Origin: Hyphomicrobiales bacterium
GTDB taxonomy: Bacteria; Pseudomonadota; Alphaproteobacteria; Rhizobiales; Rhodobiaceae
DNA length: 64,000 nucleotides
Direction of reading: 5' to 3'
Assembly (NCBI GenBank): GCA_002869065.1
Contig: PKTR01000005.1
Span: 186,001-250,000 of the forward strand
Part shown: positions 25,905 through 35,354 of the stretch, piece by piece
Layout: each line of letters starts with the position of its first letter
How positions within the stretch are numbered: the stretch's first letter is position 1
Translations under genes and position numbers: made by a program
The notes under the pieces: model-generated
What the model saw: only the letters and a program-made list of their open reading frames with translations
Told to the model about the DNA's origin: nothing
Databases searched by the model: none

Positions 25905-28900
25905 TCACAATCCGCTGAGATCGGCCAGAAGGCCGGCGGCAACCGCGAGCCGCGACACCGACAGCGTGCCGCTGTCGACGATATTGGCAACCGTCTCGTT
26001 GGTGCGTTCGACCTCTTCGCGCCGTTCGGCAAGCCATGCAGAAAGGCCGTTATCGCCACCGTCTGCGGCCAGCACTTCCGCCGTGATCAGGCGATGCGCC
26101 TCGGCAAGGGTCCGTCGCGCCCGGTCGAGCGCCAGCCCGTCGAAATAGTCGCGCACCTTCATCGCCCGGGCGAGACCATCCAGCCGGCTGATGCGGAAAT
26201 GACTGGCGACCGTGAAGAACGAGCCCGCCACCGCGTCGAGCGGCTTTCCGGTTTCCTCGGCGACGAGGATGATGTCGGGGATCATGGCGAACAGCGGCAG
26301 CCGTGCGACCCGGTCGGCGAGCTCTTCGCCAACCCCGGCCTCTTTCCACGCCGTGGCGATGTCCTTGTAGCGCTCCAGCGTCGCTTCCGGCAGCGCGCTG
26401 TCGAGCGTCGGCGACAGCGCTTCGAGCCCGCCGCTGAACCGTTCGACCACCGCCGCGATGCCTTCGCGGAACGACACGTTGCGCAGGAACCACACGACCT
26501 GTTCGAGGATCAGATCCTGCACACCGCGATAGAGTTCGAGCTGCACGGCGCCGGGCACCTTGGTGTCGAGCGCGTCGATCGCGTCGTTCAGCTCGGTCAG
26601 CCCGTAGGCGTCGCGCACGGCGGCAAAGCCCTGCGCGATTTCCGCCGGCGTTGCCCCGGTCTGGTCGCCGACCCGCACCATCATGGTCGGACCGCCGCGA
26701 TTGATCATCGAGTTCGCCAGCATGGTGGAAATGATCTCACGTCGCAGCCGGTGACCGGCGATCTCGCCGTGATAGGCGTCGCGCATCTCGAGCGGGAAAT
26801 AGCGGAACAGCTCGCGCCCGAGATAGGCATCGTCCGGCACGCTCGACGCCACCAGTTCGTCGAACAGGGTGATCTTGGCATAGGCGAGCAGGACGCCGAT
26901 CTCAGGCCGGGTCAGGCAATCGCCCGCCGCTTCCAGATCGTTGAGCGCCAGTTCGTCCGGCAGCTCCTCCACCTCGCGGTCGAGCAGGTCGCGCGCCTCG
27001 AGATCCTGCATGAAATGGCGCTGGTAGCCGAAGTCCTCCGCCCCGCGCCCCTCGGCAAGCGAGATCGCAAGCGTCTGCAGATAGTTGTTGCGCAGAACGA
27101 GCCGCCCGACCTCTTCGGTCATGGTGACAAGCAGCTTGTTGCGGCGGCGGGTATCGAGGGTGCGGGCACGGATCGCCGCGCCCAGTGCAATCTTGATGTT
27201 GACCTCGACGTCGGACGAGTTGACGCCCGCCGAGTTGTCGATGGCGTCGGAATTGCATCGCCCGCCGCGCCGGCTGAACTCGATACGCGCAAGCTGCGTC
27301 ATGCCGAGATTGGCACCCTCGCCAACCACCTTGCAGCCGAAATCCGACGCCGGAATGCGGATCGCGTCATTGGCGCGATCGCCGACCTCGGCGTCGGTCT
27401 CGGCGGACGCCCGCACATAGGTGCCAATGCCGCCGAACCAGAACAGGTCGACCTGCATCTTGAGGATCGCCGTGATGATCTCCTGCGGCGGCGCCTTCGA
27501 TTTTCGAAGCCCAAGCAGCTCCTGAATCTGTTTGGACAACGGGATCGATTTCATCGACCGCGAGAACACCCCGCCGCCTTCCGAGATCAGCGATGTGTCG
27601 TAGTCCTGCCAGCTCGACCGGCCGAGGCCGAACATGCGCTCGCGCTCGGCGTAGGACTTGTCGATATCCGGGTCAGGATCGAAGAAGATGTCGCGATGGT
27701 CGAAGGCCGCGACGAGCTTGATTGCCCGCGATAGCAGCATGCCATTGCCGAACACATCGCCGGACATGTCGCCGACGCCGGCCACCGTGAACGGCGTCGT
27801 CTGGATATCGATATCCATCTCGCGGAAGTGGCGCTTAACGGCCTCCCACGCACCGCGCGCGGTAATGCCCATCTTCTTGTGGTCGTAACCGGCCGAACCG
27901 CCGGAGGCAAACGCGTCTCCGAGCCAGAAGCCATGCGCTTCCGAGATGCCGTTGGCGGTGTCGGAGAAGGTCGCCGTGCCCTTGTCGGCGGCGACGACGA
28001 GATAGGGGTCGTCGCCGTCGTGGCGCACCACCTGATAGGGCGGAATGATCCGGTCGCCCTCGAGATTGTCGGTGACGTCGAGCAGCGTCGAGACGAAGAT
28101 CTTGTAGGCCTCGGTGCCTTCGGCGAAGATCTCCTCGCGACTACCGCCTTCCGGCAGCCATTTCGGCACGAAGCCGCCCTTGGAGCCGACTGGCACGATA
28201 ACCGCGTTCTTGACCTGTTGCGCCTTGACGAGGCCGAGAATCTCGGTGCGGAAATCCTGCGGCCGGTCCGACCAGCGCAAGCCGCCGCGCGCGACCATGC
28301 CGAAGCGCAGATGCACGCCCTCGACCCGCGGGCTGTAGACGAAGATTTCGCGGAACGGCCGCGGCGCCGGCAATTCGTCGATCTGCCGCGGATTGAGCTT
28401 GAAGGCAATCGTCGGCCGGTTCATGCCGTGCGCATCGACCTGGAAGAAATTGGTCCGCAGAATGGCCGACAGGAGATTGAGGAAACGCCGCAGGATGCGG
28501 TCGTCGTCGAGGCTCGACACCTCGTCGAGGCCGGCGATGATCTCCTGTTCGATCCGTGCCGAACCGAGCGAGCGGTCATTGTCGTCGCGCCCGGGTGCAA
28601 AACGCAGATGGAACAGCTCGGCAAACCGCGCCGCCGTCTGCGGATAGCGATTCAGCGTGCCCCACATATAGTCCTGCGAATAGGGAATGCGGGCCTGCCG
28701 CAGATAGCGCGACAGGGCGCGCAGCATGGCGATGTCGCGCCAGTTGAGATCGGCGTTGAGCACGAGCGCATTGTAGCCGTCGCTCTCCGCCTCCTTGCCC
28801 CAAACCGCCATGAACAGAGCTTCGAGCCGGCCATCGAGTTCGTCGGTCAGCTCGATTGGCACACCGCCGCGCCGCTCAAGGCTCATGTCGTGCAGGAAGA

Positions 28901-30743
28901 TTTCGCCCTGACCGCCCGACGGCTCGATCTTGTAGGTCCGCTCGTTGATGACGCGGAAGCCCATCTGTTCCAGGATCGGCACGCGCTCCGACAGCGGGAT
29001 CGGCCATGTCCGGTTATACAGCTTGAGGCTCACCCGGGCGCCGGCGTCTCCCTTGCGCAGATAGAAGTCGATGCCGGTCGGCTCGTCCGCCGACATCTTT
29101 TCGATGATGCGCAGATCCTTCAGCGTCGCCTTGTGGGTGAACGCCTCGCGATAGGCCGCGGAAAAGGCATGCGCGTAGCGCTCGAACAGCGTGCGCGCGG
29201 TCTCCGGATCGAACCCCGACTTGAGCGCAACGCGGAAGCCGTCGGCCCAGGTGCGCATCAGATCCGAGATCGCCGCCTCGATCGCCTCCTGGTCCGGGCT
29301 CGGCGTCTCGCCCTTGTAACGGCCAATGATGAAATGGACACGCGCCAGCCCCTGATCGAGGAACACCACCGACCAGGCGGAGATGACGCCGTCATACAGG
29401 CCCGACAGCAATTCGCCGATCTTGAAGCGCACATCGGTCGTGTAGTGATCGCGCGGCACGAAGACGAGCACGGAAACGAAGCGGTCGAATTTGTCGCGTC
29501 GTGGCAGCACCCGCACGCGCGGCCGCTCGAACAGCTCCAGGATCGCCATCGCATTGTCGAACAGGATCTGTTCGTCGCCCTGGAAGAACTCGTCGCGCGG
29601 ATAGGATTCCAGCACGTTGAGCAGCGCCTTGCCGGAATGGCTGGCGGGATCGTAGCCGGCCTGGGTGAGGATGCGGTCGACCTTGCGCCGGATATAGGGA
29701 ATGGTGCGCGTCGAGCGGGTGTAGGCGGTCGAGGTGAACAGACCGACCATCCTCAGTTCGCCGGACAGCTGACCGTCCTCGCCAAACAGCTTGACGCCGA
29801 TATAGTCCATGTGGACCCGGCGATGGACACGCGACTTCACATTCGCCTTGGTGATGATGAGAAGTTCCGGCCGCATCAGGAAGTCGCGGATCTCCGGCGT
29901 CATGGTCACCAACTCGGAGCCACGCCTGAGAACCTTCACGTTGGCATCGCGCAGCAGACCGAGACCGGTCGCCTTGTCGCTGGCCATCACGCCCTGGGTG
30001 GCATCGCCCTGATAGATGTAGTCGCGCACGCCGAGGAAGGTGAAATTGGCATCGACCAGCCATTCCATGAACTGGATCGCCTCGGCCAGTTCATCGACCG
30101 GCAGCGGCGGTGGCGTCTCCTTGTAGCTGGCCAGCACCTCCTTGACCCGCGCCATCATCGGCTGCCAGTCCTCGACCGCCTGGCGGACCTCGCCGAACAG
30201 GCTCTCCAGACGGGCAACCAGCTGCTCGCGCTCGCTGAGCGAGTCGATCCGCGACACATGAACCGCGATGACGCTTTCGCGCGCGAAGCCTTTGTCGGCT
30301 TCGCGGCTCGCCAGACCGCCGAAATCCGTCAGCTTGCCCTTCTTGTCGCGCTTGATGGCAACGACCGGATGCAGAACCAGTTGCACCTCGATCCCGGCAT
30401 CGTGCAGTTCGCCCATCACCGAGTCGACGAGGAACGGCATATTGTCGTTGATCACCTCGATCGCCGTCACCGCCTGATGGGCCGTGCCCGCGCCGTCGAA
30501 ATCGGGATTGTGGATGTGCACGGCGGGACTACCGGCAACGCGGCCTGCCATCGTCTTCCACAGGCTCTCGGCAAAGGCAGCCAGTTCGGCCGGCGTGTAA
30601 GTCACCAGATCCTGCGCGGCGCCGCGTTCGTAGATCGCTTCGGCAAATGCCGCAATCGACGGCGTCTTTTCATGCGCCTTGCGCAGCAGCGCGGCGGCGG
30701 CATCGACACGCACTTCTTTTTCCGCGTCCTTGAGGTCGGGCAT
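25905..30743 (-). CDS. gdh2: NAD-specific glutamate dehydrogenase, large (GDH-180 type)
   Basis: Oxidatively deaminates glutamate to 2-oxoglutarate and ammonium with NAD+, a catabolic enzyme. 1,612 residues, the usual size of the L-GDH180 class: a long N-terminal region with ACT-like modules (about 1-500), the catalytic core with EIFVYSPRVEGVHLRFGMVA, GGLRWSDRPQDFRTE and VPVGSKGGFVPK, and an extended C-terminal helical region. The ATG at 30743 is chosen because AGGAGG lies 8 bases upstream; the nearer ATG at 30749 would leave only two bases. Transcribed toward the MFS gene. Confidence 0.95.
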   Translation of the reverse strand: MPDLKDAEKEVRVDAAAALLRKAHEKTPSIAAFAEAIYERGAAQDLVTYTPAELAAFAESLWKTMAGRVAGSPAVHIHNPDFDGAGTAHQAVTAIEVINDNMPFLVDSVMGELHDAGIEVQLVLHPVVAIKRDKKGKLTDFGGLASREADKGFARESVIAVHVSRIDSLSEREQLVARLESLFGEVRQAVEDWQPMMARVKEVLASYKETPPPLPVDELAEAIQFMEWLVDANFTFLGVRDYIYQGDATQGVMASDKATGLGLLRDANVKVLRRGSELVTMTPEIRDFLMRPELLIITKANVKSRVHRRVHMDYIGVKLFGEDGQLSGELRMVGLFTSTAYTRSTRTIPYIRRKVDRILTQAGYDPASHSGKALLNVLESYPRDEFFQGDEQILFDNAMAILELFERPRVRVLPRRDKFDRFVSVLVFVPRDHYTTDVRFKIGELLSGLYDGVISAWSVVFLDQGLARVHFIIGRYKGETPSPDQEAIEAAISDLMRTWADGFRVALKSGFDPETARTLFERYAHAFSAAYREAFTHKATLKDLRIIEKMSADEPTGIDFYLRKGDAGARVSLKLYNRTWPIPLSERVPILEQMGFRVINERTYKIEPSGGQGEIFLHDMSLERRGGVPIELTDELDGRLEALFMAVWGKEAESDGYNALVLNADLNWRDIAMLRALSRYLRQARIPYSQDYMWGTLNRYPQTAARFAELFHLRFAPGRDDNDRSLGSARIEQEIIAGLDEVSSLDDDRILRRFLNLLSAILRTNFFQVDAHGMNRPTIAFKLNPRQIDELPAPRPFREIFVYSPRVEGVHLRFGMVARGGLRWSDRPQDFRTEILGLVKAQQVKNAVIVPVGSKGGFVPKWLPEGGSREEIFAEGTEAYKIFVSTLLDVTDNLEGDRIIPPYQVVRHDGDDPYLVVAADKGTATFSDTANGISEAHGFWLGDAFASGGSAGYDHKKMGITARGAWEAVKRHFREMDIDIQTTPFTVAGVGDMSGDVFGNGMLLSRAIKLVAAFDHRDIFFDPDPDIDKSYAERERMFGLGRSSWQDYDTSLISEGGGVFSRSMKSIPLSKQIQELLGLRKSKAPPQEIITAILKMQVDLFWFGGIGTYVRASAETDAEVGDRANDAIRIPASDFGCKVVGEGANLGMTQLARIEFSRRGGRCNSDAIDNSAGVNSSDVEVNIKIALGAAIRARTLDTRRRNKLLVTMTEEVGRLVLRNNYLQTLAISLAEGRGAEDFGYQRHFMQDLEARDLLDREVEELPDELALNDLEAAGDCLTRPEIGVLLAYAKITLFDELVASSVPDDAYLGRELFRYFPLEMRDAYHGEIAGHRLRREIISTMLANSMINRGGPTMMVRVGDQTGATPAEIAQGFAAVRDAYGLTELNDAIDALDTKVPGAVQLELYRGVQDLILEQVVWFLRNVSFREGIAAVVERFSGGLEALSPTLDSALPEATLERYKDIATAWKEAGVGEELADRVARLPLFAMIPDIILVAEETGKPLDAVAGSFFTVASHFRISRLDGLARAMKVRDYFDGLALDRARRTLAEAHRLITAEVLAADGGDNGLSAWLAERREEVERTNETVANIVDSGTLSVSRLAVAAGLLADLSGL

Positions 30744-31153
30744 GGGCATTCCTCCTGGTCGGCAACGCCTTTTGGCCTCACGTCCCACCGGACGCTTGAA
30801 CCGGCCACGGCATTGCTCGGGCCATGCCGCGGCGGCGGACGACCCGAATGCTGTTGGACCCTGGACCCGGCGACACCGGCTTGCCTGAGGGCGGCGACAA
30901 CCATCGACCGGGTGCGGTCATCATGTCGCAGCGAGGTTAACCGAATCGTCACCGGCCCGACAGGGGAAACACCCGTCATTTTGATCGCTTGAACAATCCG
31001 TGATCGCGCAGGCAAAAGACCGCGCCGAGCCCGCCCGCACAGGCGCGCTCCACTTTTCCCGCGGCGCCCGCTTCCCGGCGCGGTACGCTTTGCTCTACAA
31101 CAGTGGAAACGCCGAACGAGGCGACAACGATAATCACCAGGGGGAAAGAACCG
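30744..31153. other. Divergent intergenic region, gdh2 / AhpD-like gene
   Basis: A 410-bp region between two divergent genes, presumably holding both promoters. I see the GDH ribosome site at its left end and GGGGAAAG at its right end. No convincing gene, terminator or dispersed repeat is visible. Confidence 0.4.
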
Positions 31154-31747
31154 ATGTCCGAAGATCCGATCCGCCAGCAGGGCCGCGAACGCTCTGTCAT
31201 CGCACTCGATCTGCCGATGGCCGATCTGAGCGAGGATACCAGGGCCTATTTCGACAAATGCGACGAGAAGCTCGGCCTCGTGCCCAACGTGCTGAAGGCC
31301 TACGCCTTCGACGAAGCCAAGCTGAACGCCTTCAGCATGCTCTACAACGACACCATGCTGGCGCCATCCGGCCTATCGAAGCTGGAGCGCGAGATGATCG
31401 CCGTCGTCGTCTCCTCGATCAACCATTGCCACTACTGCATCGTCGCCCATGGCGCCGCCGTGCGGCAGTATTCCGGCGATCCCGAGCTCGGCGAGCTGAT
31501 GGCGATCAACTACCGCGCCGCCGAACTGTCGCCGCGCCACCGCGCCATGCTCGACTTCGCCACCAAGCTGACCGAAACGCCGGCCAAGATGGGCGAGGCC
31601 GACCGTCAGGCGCTGCGCGACGTCGGCTTCAGCGAGCGCGACATCTGGGATGTCGCCGCCGTCGTCGGCTTCTTCAACATGTCCAACCGCATGGCCTCGG
31701 CGACCGCGATGGAGCCGAACCCGGAATACCACGGCCAGTATCGCTGA
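31154..31747 (+). CDS. Peroxidase-related AhpD/CMD-family protein
   Basis: A 197-residue all-helical protein of the alkylhydroperoxidase D / carboxymuconolactone decarboxylase superfamily (uncharacterised peroxidase-related enzyme branch). The redox motif is Cys92-His-Tyr-Cys95 followed by His99 (NHCHYCIVAHG), as needed for thiol-based peroxide reduction. The ATG at 31154 has a GGGGAAAG site. No peroxiredoxin partner is adjacent. It has its own promoter region and a strong terminator, so it is probably monocistronic and perhaps stress-responsive (inference). Confidence 0.85.
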   Translation: MSEDPIRQQGRERSVIALDLPMADLSEDTRAYFDKCDEKLGLVPNVLKAYAFDEAKLNAFSMLYNDTMLAPSGLSKLEREMIAVVVSSINHCHYCIVAHGAAVRQYSGDPELGELMAINYRAAELSPRHRAMLDFATKLTETPAKMGEADRQALRDVGFSERDIWDVAAVVGFFNMSNRMASATAMEPNPEYHGQYR

Positions 31748-31773
31748 CCGCAACCGACAAAAGCGCACCTAAG

Positions 31774-31806
31774 AGCCCCCGCCTCGTGCGGGGGTTTATT
31801 TTTGGG
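31774..31806 (+). terminator. Rho-independent terminator after AhpD-like gene
   Basis: Seven-base stem CCCCCGC/GCGGGGG with loop CTCGT, then a T-rich tail, about 29 bases past the stop codon. Confidence 0.88.
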
Positions 31807-31907
31807 CACACACACGCAACACCTGTATATCTATTAGCTATTTCTACTATTGCGTGTTTTTGCGATGCGGCTACACTCCCTCGCGGGTTCATTGGGAGGG
31901 TTCAGTC

Positions 31908-32468
31908 ATGTTGGCGGAGTTCTGGGAGTTTTTCGGTCAGGCGGACCGCATGGCGGTGATCATGATCACCGGTATCTTCATCATCGTGGCAGGCTTCGTC
32001 ATCGCTCTGCTGCGCGGTCACCACCTCGGCAACGCCTTCGTCATCGGTCTTGGTGTCATCCTCGCCGGGGCGCCGATCATCTCGCATTTCAGCCTGACGC
32101 CCACCGGCGGCTTCACAGTGAAGATGCAGGAATTGACGGAAGACGTGTCGCGTCTCGCCAAGACCAACAAGGCGGCCATCGCGGATCTCAAGAACGCTGT
32201 CTCGGCGATCAACACGGCACTGGTGAAGATCGAACCGATCATGAAATCGAAGATCACCTTCTCCGAAATCCGCACCATGCCGCCATCCGGCCCCGAGCAC
32301 GTGGCGGCCAGTCCGGATATCGGCAGCCTCGAGGATGAATACGCGCGGCAACTGTCGACCATCACCGGCAAGATCTCCACGCTGGAAACCACGCTCAAGC
32401 AATCCGACACATTGCAGGACAAGGTGGAGCGCAGCCTGATGGAACTGAACAGCGCCGTTTCGCGCTGA
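31908..32468 (+). CDS. Hypothetical membrane protein with coiled coil
   Basis: A 186-residue protein I do not recognise. Two hydrophobic segments lie at about residues 15-40 and 45-65 (MAVIMITGIFIIVAGFVIAL; FVIGLGVILAGAPII). A region of about 120 residues with heptad-like leucines and few glycines then follows (LTEDVSRLAKTNKAAIADLK, and ISTLETTLKQSDTLQDKVER near the end), likely a coiled coil. A GGGAGGG site precedes the ATG at 31908, and the upstream 31820-31865 stretch is AT-rich and promoter-like. It could act as a small envelope scaffold; this is inference only. Confidence 0.6.
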   Translation: MLAEFWEFFGQADRMAVIMITGIFIIVAGFVIALLRGHHLGNAFVIGLGVILAGAPIISHFSLTPTGGFTVKMQELTEDVSRLAKTNKAAIADLKNAVSAINTALVKIEPIMKSKITFSEIRTMPPSGPEHVAASPDIGSLEDEYARQLSTITGKISTLETTLKQSDTLQDKVERSLMELNSAVSR

Positions 32469-32564
32469 GCGGCCCCTCAGCGGCCGGCGTGGGTCTTGAC
32501 CTTGCCGCCCGCAGGCGTCATGACGAGGGCAACAAACGCCTTCTCAAGAAATCCGCAGGGTTCC

Positions 32565-33170
32565 ATGGACAAGTTCACCACGCTGACCGCCGTCGCTGCT
32601 CCCATGAAGCTGATCAATATCGACACCGATATGATCATCCCCAAGCAGTTCCTGAAGACGATCAAGCGCACCGGCCTCGGCAAGTCGCTGTTCTACGAAA
32701 TGCGCTTCGACGAGGCCGGCAACGAAAACCCGGATTTCGTGCTCAACAAGCCGTCCTACCGCAACGCGCAGATCCTGATCGCCGGCGACAATTTCGGCTG
32801 TGGCTCGAGCCGCGAGCACGCGCCCTGGGCGCTGCTCGACTTCGGCATCCGTTGTGTGATCTCGACGAGCTTCGCCGACATCTTCTACAACAACTGCTTC
32901 AAGAACGGCATTCTGCCGATCCGCGTGTCGCAGGAAGAGCTCGACAAGCTGTTCGACGACGCCGAGCGCGGCGCCAACGCGACGCTGACCGTCGATCTCG
33001 AAGCGCAGGAAATCAAGGGGCCGGACGGCGGTAGCATCTCGTTCGAGGTAGACCCGTTCCGCAAGCATTGCCTGCTGAACGGTCTCGACGATATCGGCCT
33101 GACGCTGGAAAAGGCCGCCTCGATCGACGCCTACGAGGCCAAGGCCGCCGAGAGCCGCCCCTGGGCCTGA
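32565..33170 (+). CDS. leuD: 3-isopropylmalate dehydratase small subunit
   Basis: Small (swivel) subunit that joins LeuC to isomerise 2- and 3-isopropylmalate in leucine synthesis. A 201-residue protein with [18 protein letters not shown] near the N-terminus and the aconitase-fold motif [17 protein letters not shown] in the centre, both intact. The ATG at 32565 gives the family N-terminus. leuC is not in the window, as is common in alphaproteobacteria where leuC and leuD lie apart. It ends in a strong terminator. Confidence 0.95.
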   Translation: MDKFTTLTAVAAPMKLINIDTDMIIPKQFLKTIKRTGLGKSLFYEMRFDEAGNENPDFVLNKPSYRNAQILIAGDNFGCGSSREHAPWALLDFGIRCVISTSFADIFYNNCFKNGILPIRVSQEELDKLFDDAERGANATLTVDLEAQEIKGPDGGSISFEVDPFRKHCLLNGLDDIGLTLEKAASIDAYEAKAAESRPWA

Positions 33171-33191
33171 TTTTTCCGGTACCGGAAACGC

Positions 33192-33220
33192 AAAAAGCGC
33201 GGATCGCTCCGCGCTTTTTT
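33192..33220. terminator. Terminator after leuD, possibly bidirectional
   Basis: Stem AAAAAGCGCGGA/TCCGCGCTTTTT around a TCGC loop, with A and T runs on either side, so it could stop leuD on the plus strand and the small YjfB-like gene on the minus strand. A truncated dispersed element begins only about 5 bases beyond it. Confidence 0.9.
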
Positions 33221-33225
33221 CATAT

Positions 33226-33272
33226 CCGCATCTTTGTCGACGCCAATTGTTCCAATTGGCTGCACGATGCTC
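33226..33272 (-). repeat. Two-hairpin dispersed element, copy B (truncated)
   Basis: The first 47 bases of the element in reverse orientation: GAGCATCGTGCAG, hairpin 1 (CCAATTG-GAA-CAATTGG) and GTCGACAAAGATGCGG, breaking off at the leuD terminator. Its first two bases (GA) complete the TGA stop codon of the minus-strand gene ending at 33271. Confidence 0.8.
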
Positions 33273-33474
33273 ACGCCGTGGTGTCGACCACGAGCCCCAT
33301 GCCGGGCGGCGGCGCGGCGGCGGCCTGAGCGCCCGCGGCGGCGACCTCTTCGATCATCGACGCCATGGCGAGCTGCGCATCCTGCGCGCTTTTCATCATC
33401 GACATCTGCGCATTCTGCGCGGCCTGCGCCTGATTGGCGGCGACCATCGCGCCTGCAAGGGCGGCAACATCCAT
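33271..33474 (-). CDS. Small YjfB-like putative motility protein
   Basis: A 67-residue Ala/Met/Gln-rich protein starting MDVAALAGAMVAANQAQAAQ and ending PPPGMGLVVDTTA. The MDIxAL start, amphipathic middle and proline/glycine-linked hydrophobic tail resemble the YjfB-like family, labelled putative motility proteins without proven function. The start at 33474 has a weak site (AGGAGTAGC in the transcript sense). The stop codon TGA is formed at the junction with the dispersed element, so the natural C-terminus might have been slightly altered. No flagellar gene is nearby. Confidence 0.5.
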   Translation of the reverse strand: MDVAALAGAMVAANQAQAAQNAQMSMMKSAQDAQLAMASMIEEVAAAGAQAAAAPPPGMGLVVDTTA

Positions 33475-33545
33475 CGCGGCTACTCCTGTTCAGCCTGCAA
33501 GCCTAGCGGGCCCGGGTTAACCGGAGGTTGCCCCGATCGTACACA

Positions 33546-33584
33546 CGAAAAAGGGCTGCGAACGGCATTCCGCCCGCAGCCCTT
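33546..33584 (-). terminator. Terminator downstream of the zinc-ribbon gene
   Basis: Read on the minus strand: AAGGGCTGCG pairs with CGCAGCCCTT across a 14-base loop, then TTTCG, about 45 bases past the stop at 33630. Confidence 0.85.
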
Positions 33585-33629
33585 CAAACATCGCTCAACG
33601 GATGGCTCCGCCACCCGACGACGAAACGG

Positions 33630-33824
33630 TCAGACCGCTTCGCAGACCATGTCCTGACCGCAGCACATCGGCGACTTGATCTTGCCGTGGCCGTTCGGGC
33701 ACTTGGAAATCTGCACGGACGTCCCGTTGTCGAGCGTCAGCGTATCGTTGACGAGCGGCGCGTCGCATTTGGCGCAGGTCGCGTTGACCCCCATTCCGCA
33801 GACGCTGCAGGTGTAAGTCGCCAT
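33630..33824 (-). CDS. Small zinc-ribbon protein
   Basis: A 64-residue protein with seven well-placed cysteines: CSVC (residues 6-9), CAKC (17-20), a single Cys in SKCPNGHGKI and a CC pair plus Cys near the end (MCCGQDMVC). This suggests one or two zinc ribbons. I know it as a recurring alphaproteobacterial hypothetical with no assigned role. A GGGGAGG site precedes the ATG at 33824, and it has its own terminator, so it is a genuine independent gene. Confidence 0.75.
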   Translation of the reverse strand: MATYTCSVCGMGVNATCAKCDAPLVNDTLTLDNGTSVQISKCPNGHGKIKSPMCCGQDMVCEAV

Positions 33825-33914
33825 GATGGCCTCCCCTTATTCGTAAATTGAATGTTCGGTGCGTCGACCCTATCAGCGCCCGGCCCGACGCCACAAGACT
33901 CCAGAACCGCGCAT

Positions 33915-34553
33915 CTACCAGCCCATCACCTTTTCCACCGCTGGCACGATGCGCTCGACGATGATTGCAACGCCTTTCGGGTTCGGATGCATGCCGTCGG
34001 CAAGGTTGAGCGACGGGTCGGCGGCAACACCGTCGAGAAAGAAGGGATAGAGCGCGACCCCTTCGGCCTCGGCGATCTCGCCATAGATCGGGTTGAACGC
34101 CTCCTCGTAATCCGGCCCCATATTCGGCGGCACCTGCATACCGGCGAGAAGCACCTTGATGCCGCGCTCCTTCAGCCGCTGAACGATGCCTGTCAGCGCC
34201 TTTTTCGTCTCGGCCGGGTCGATCCCGCGCAACGCGTCATTGGCGCCAAGCTCGACGATCACCAGGTCGACACCCTCGCCGACGGACCAGTCGAGCCGAG
34301 CAAGCCCGCCGCTCGCCGTGTCGCCGGATACGCCGGCATCGATCACCGTCACATCGTGCCCCCGCGCCTTGAGTGCATCCGCGAGCTGCGGCGCGAACCC
34401 CTCGCCCGCCGGCAGCATGTAGCCCGCCGTCAGGCTGTCGCCGAAGGCAACGATGGTCGCCGGCTCTGCCCGGCTTGCCGCCGACGTTCCGAAAACGGCC
34501 AGAAAAACCGCAAGCATGGCAAACAATCGGCTGGACTGAAAAAAGCTTCGCAT
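33915..34553 (-). CDS. tesA: Periplasmic arylesterase/thioesterase, SGNH (GDSL) family
   Basis: A 212-residue secreted esterase. A signal peptide covers about residues 1-29 (FAMLAVFLAVFGTSAASRAE), then the GDSL block with nucleophile Ser40 (FGDSLTAGY), Gly and Asn of blocks II and III (ELGANDALRG) and the Asp/His pair in DGMHPN. This matches TesA/multifunctional esterase. It is divergent from an ABC ATPase-permease pair, reproducing the tesA / ybbA-ybbP arrangement of E. coli. The start at 34553 is set by the signal peptide. Confidence 0.92.
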   Translation of the reverse strand: MRSFFQSSRLFAMLAVFLAVFGTSAASRAEPATIVAFGDSLTAGYMLPAGEGFAPQLADALKARGHDVTVIDAGVSGDTASGGLARLDWSVGEGVDLVIVELGANDALRGIDPAETKKALTGIVQRLKERGIKVLLAGMQVPPNMGPDYEEAFNPIYGEIAEAEGVALYPFFLDGVAADPSLNLADGMHPNPKGVAIIVERIVPAVEKVMGW

Positions 34554-34658
34554 CGACACCGTCTCTTTCCTTGGATCGGCCGGCCTGTTGCCCCATATGG
34601 GACCATAAGCCTTTCTCCCCGGGGCTCCTCCCCGAACCGCAATATAGGGTCCTCCACC

Positions 34659-35354
34659 GTGTCGCGACCAGTCATCGATCTTGCCGACGTCCACCTCTCA
34701 CTCGGCAGCGGCGCCAGCCGCGTGCACATTCTGAAAGGTGTCTCGCTGGCAATCGAGGCCGGCGAAAGCGTCGGCATCGTCGGCCCGTCGGGGTCGGGCA
34801 AGTCGACGCTGCTGATGGTCATGGCCGGGCTCGAACGCGCCGATGAAGGCCGCGTCACCGTTGCCGGCGAGGACCTCGGCACGCTCGATGAAAGCGCGCT
34901 GGCGAAGTTTCGCGGCAGCACGGTCGGTATCGTCTTCCAGTCGTTCCACCTCATTCCGACCATGACGGCGCTCGAAAACGTCGCCGTCCCGCTTGAGCTG
35001 CAGGGCGCCCGCGATGCCTTTGAGCGCGCCCGCACCGAGCTCGCTTCCGTCGGCCTTGCCGATCGCGGCCACCACTATCCAACCGAACTTTCCGGCGGCG
35101 AGCAGCAGCGCGTCGCCATCGCGCGCGCCCTCGTTGCCGCGCCCCCGGTGCTAATCGCCGACGAGCCGACCGGCAATCTCGACGAGGCGAACGGCCGCCA
35201 GATCGCCGATCTGATGTTCGAGAAAGCCGCCGACCGCGGCACCACGCTGGTGCTGGTCAGCCATGACGTGGCCCTCGCGCGCCGCTGCGACCGCACCATC
35301 GAGATGCATTCCGGCGAAATCACCCCGGCGCGCATGCCGGAGATGGCATCGTGA
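34659..35354 (+). CDS. ybbA: ABC transporter ATP-binding protein, YbbA/LolD-like
   Basis: A 231-residue ATPase of the MacB/LolD subfamily that powers FtsX-like permeases acting on envelope substrates, not classical import. Walker A GPSGSGKST, Q-loop VFQSFHLIPTM, signature LSGGEQQRVAIARAL, Walker B VLIADEPTG and the switch His in LVSHD are intact. The start is GTG at 34659. The stop overlaps the GTG start of the permease gene by four bases (GTGA). It is divergent from tesA. Confidence 0.92.
   Translation: MSRPVIDLADVHLSLGSGASRVHILKGVSLAIEAGESVGIVGPSGSGKSTLLMVMAGLERADEGRVTVAGEDLGTLDESALAKFRGSTVGIVFQSFHLIPTMTALENVAVPLELQGARDAFERARTELASVGLADRGHHYPTELSGGEQQRVAIARALVAAPPVLIADEPTGNLDEANGRQIADLMFEKAADRGTTLVLVSHDVALARRCDRTIEMHSGEITPARMPEMAS

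Noticed and set aside
27828-30992. Open frame of about 1,050 codons on the plus strand opposite the large GDH
   Set aside because: Same type of high-GC antisense shadow; the minus-strand protein has clear family motifs and this one has none.
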